A stretch of DNA of 64,000 bases, taken from Hymenobacter busanensis. GTDB lineage: Bacteria > Bacteroidota > Bacteroidia > Cytophagales > Hymenobacteraceae. Under the pieces are notes generated by a model. It was not told the origin of the DNA and searched no databases. It saw only the letters and a list, made by a program, of their open reading frames with translations. Each line of letters begins with the position of its first letter. Within the stretch, counting starts at the first letter, position 1. The DNA is taken from the NCBI RefSeq assembly GCF_008727865.1, contig NZ_VTWU01000008.1, positions 89,418-153,417 on the forward strand, written 5' to 3'. This document shows positions 63,951 through 64,000 of the stretch, in pieces. Made by a program: the position numbers and the translations under genes.

Positions 63951-64000
63951 CGGTCCGGACGGGACTCGAACCCGCGACCTCCGCCGTGACAGGGCGGCAT
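63951..64000 (-). tRNA. tRNA-Asp(GTC), 5' part outside window
   Basis: Read on the minus strand: the anticodon arm CCGCC-CTGTCAC-GGCGG with anticodon GTC, variable loop AGGTC, T arm GCGGG-TTCGAGT-CCCGT and the 3' acceptor strand CCGGACC plus discriminator G. CCA is not encoded. The D arm and 5' acceptor strand lie beyond the right edge. Confidence 0.93.

Overview
The window is a GC-rich, gene-dense chromosomal segment of a Bacteroidota bacterium, most probably a Hymenobacter-like member of the Cytophagales. This is inferred from gene content and signals: a TonB-dependent receptor with an N-terminal carboxypeptidase-regulatory-like domain, Porin_10, DUF4159, DUF6252-like and S1/P1 nuclease proteins, a long plant-type IspG, type III glutamine synthetase, SecG next to GroES/GroEL, and recurrent promoter boxes of the Bacteroidota type TAnnTTTG. 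No plasmid, phage or CRISPR locus is visible.

Layout. 1-6.6 kb: end of a HAD phosphatase gene and a three-gene RND efflux operon (adaptor, permease, outer-membrane factor). 6.6-10 kb: ispG, a small orphan gene bracketed by inverted repeats, and a MarR-like regulator divergent from a TonB-dependent receptor. 10-20.6 kb: receptor, quinone oxidoreductase, glnN, an LtaS-like sulfatase-fold membrane enzyme and mtaB. 20.6-21.8 kb: a lower-GC island with an XRE regulator, its probable operator repeats and a decayed membrane ORF. 21.8-27.4 kb: ABC permease, a secreted protein, a lipoprotein and a GH2 glycosidase. 27.5-33.9 kb: lpxK-porin-miaE on the minus strand, then a UDG-like gene, Nif3-like and zinc-ribbon genes on plus. 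34-38.5 kb: a TPR-like protein, pabB and miaB. 38.5-44.7 kb: an envelope/proteostasis block (sigma-54 activator, lptE, TPR-like protein, secG, groES, groEL). 44.8-50 kb: two POT peptide transporters and pckA. 50-57.9 kb: an orphan Imm8-like gene, NmrA-type and SDR oxidoreductases, an SRPBCC protein, S1/P1 nuclease, GNAT, rsmE, rtcB and DUF4159. 58-63 kb: a minus-strand run with an Ada-like protein, esterase, acyltransferase, patatin and MBL hydrolase. 63-64 kb: small genes, an AT-rich stretch and the 3' part of tRNA-Asp.

Many genes are housekeeping. tRNA modification is covered by mtaB, miaB and miaE, and rRNA methylation by rsmE. Outer-membrane biogenesis and traffic are covered by lpxK, lptE, the porin, the TonB receptor and the RND pump. 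The least expected signals are small and non-coding: an inverted-repeat-bracketed orphan gene, a 106-bp element with 10-bp terminal inverted repeats, direct repeats flanking the -7 box of the XRE gene, a near-consensus sigma-54 promoter ahead of groES in the same cluster as a sigma-54 activator, a terminator-like hairpin in a transporter leader, and a terminator with a 26-bp perfect stem. I see no clearly new multi-gene system; the best leads are listed as findings.
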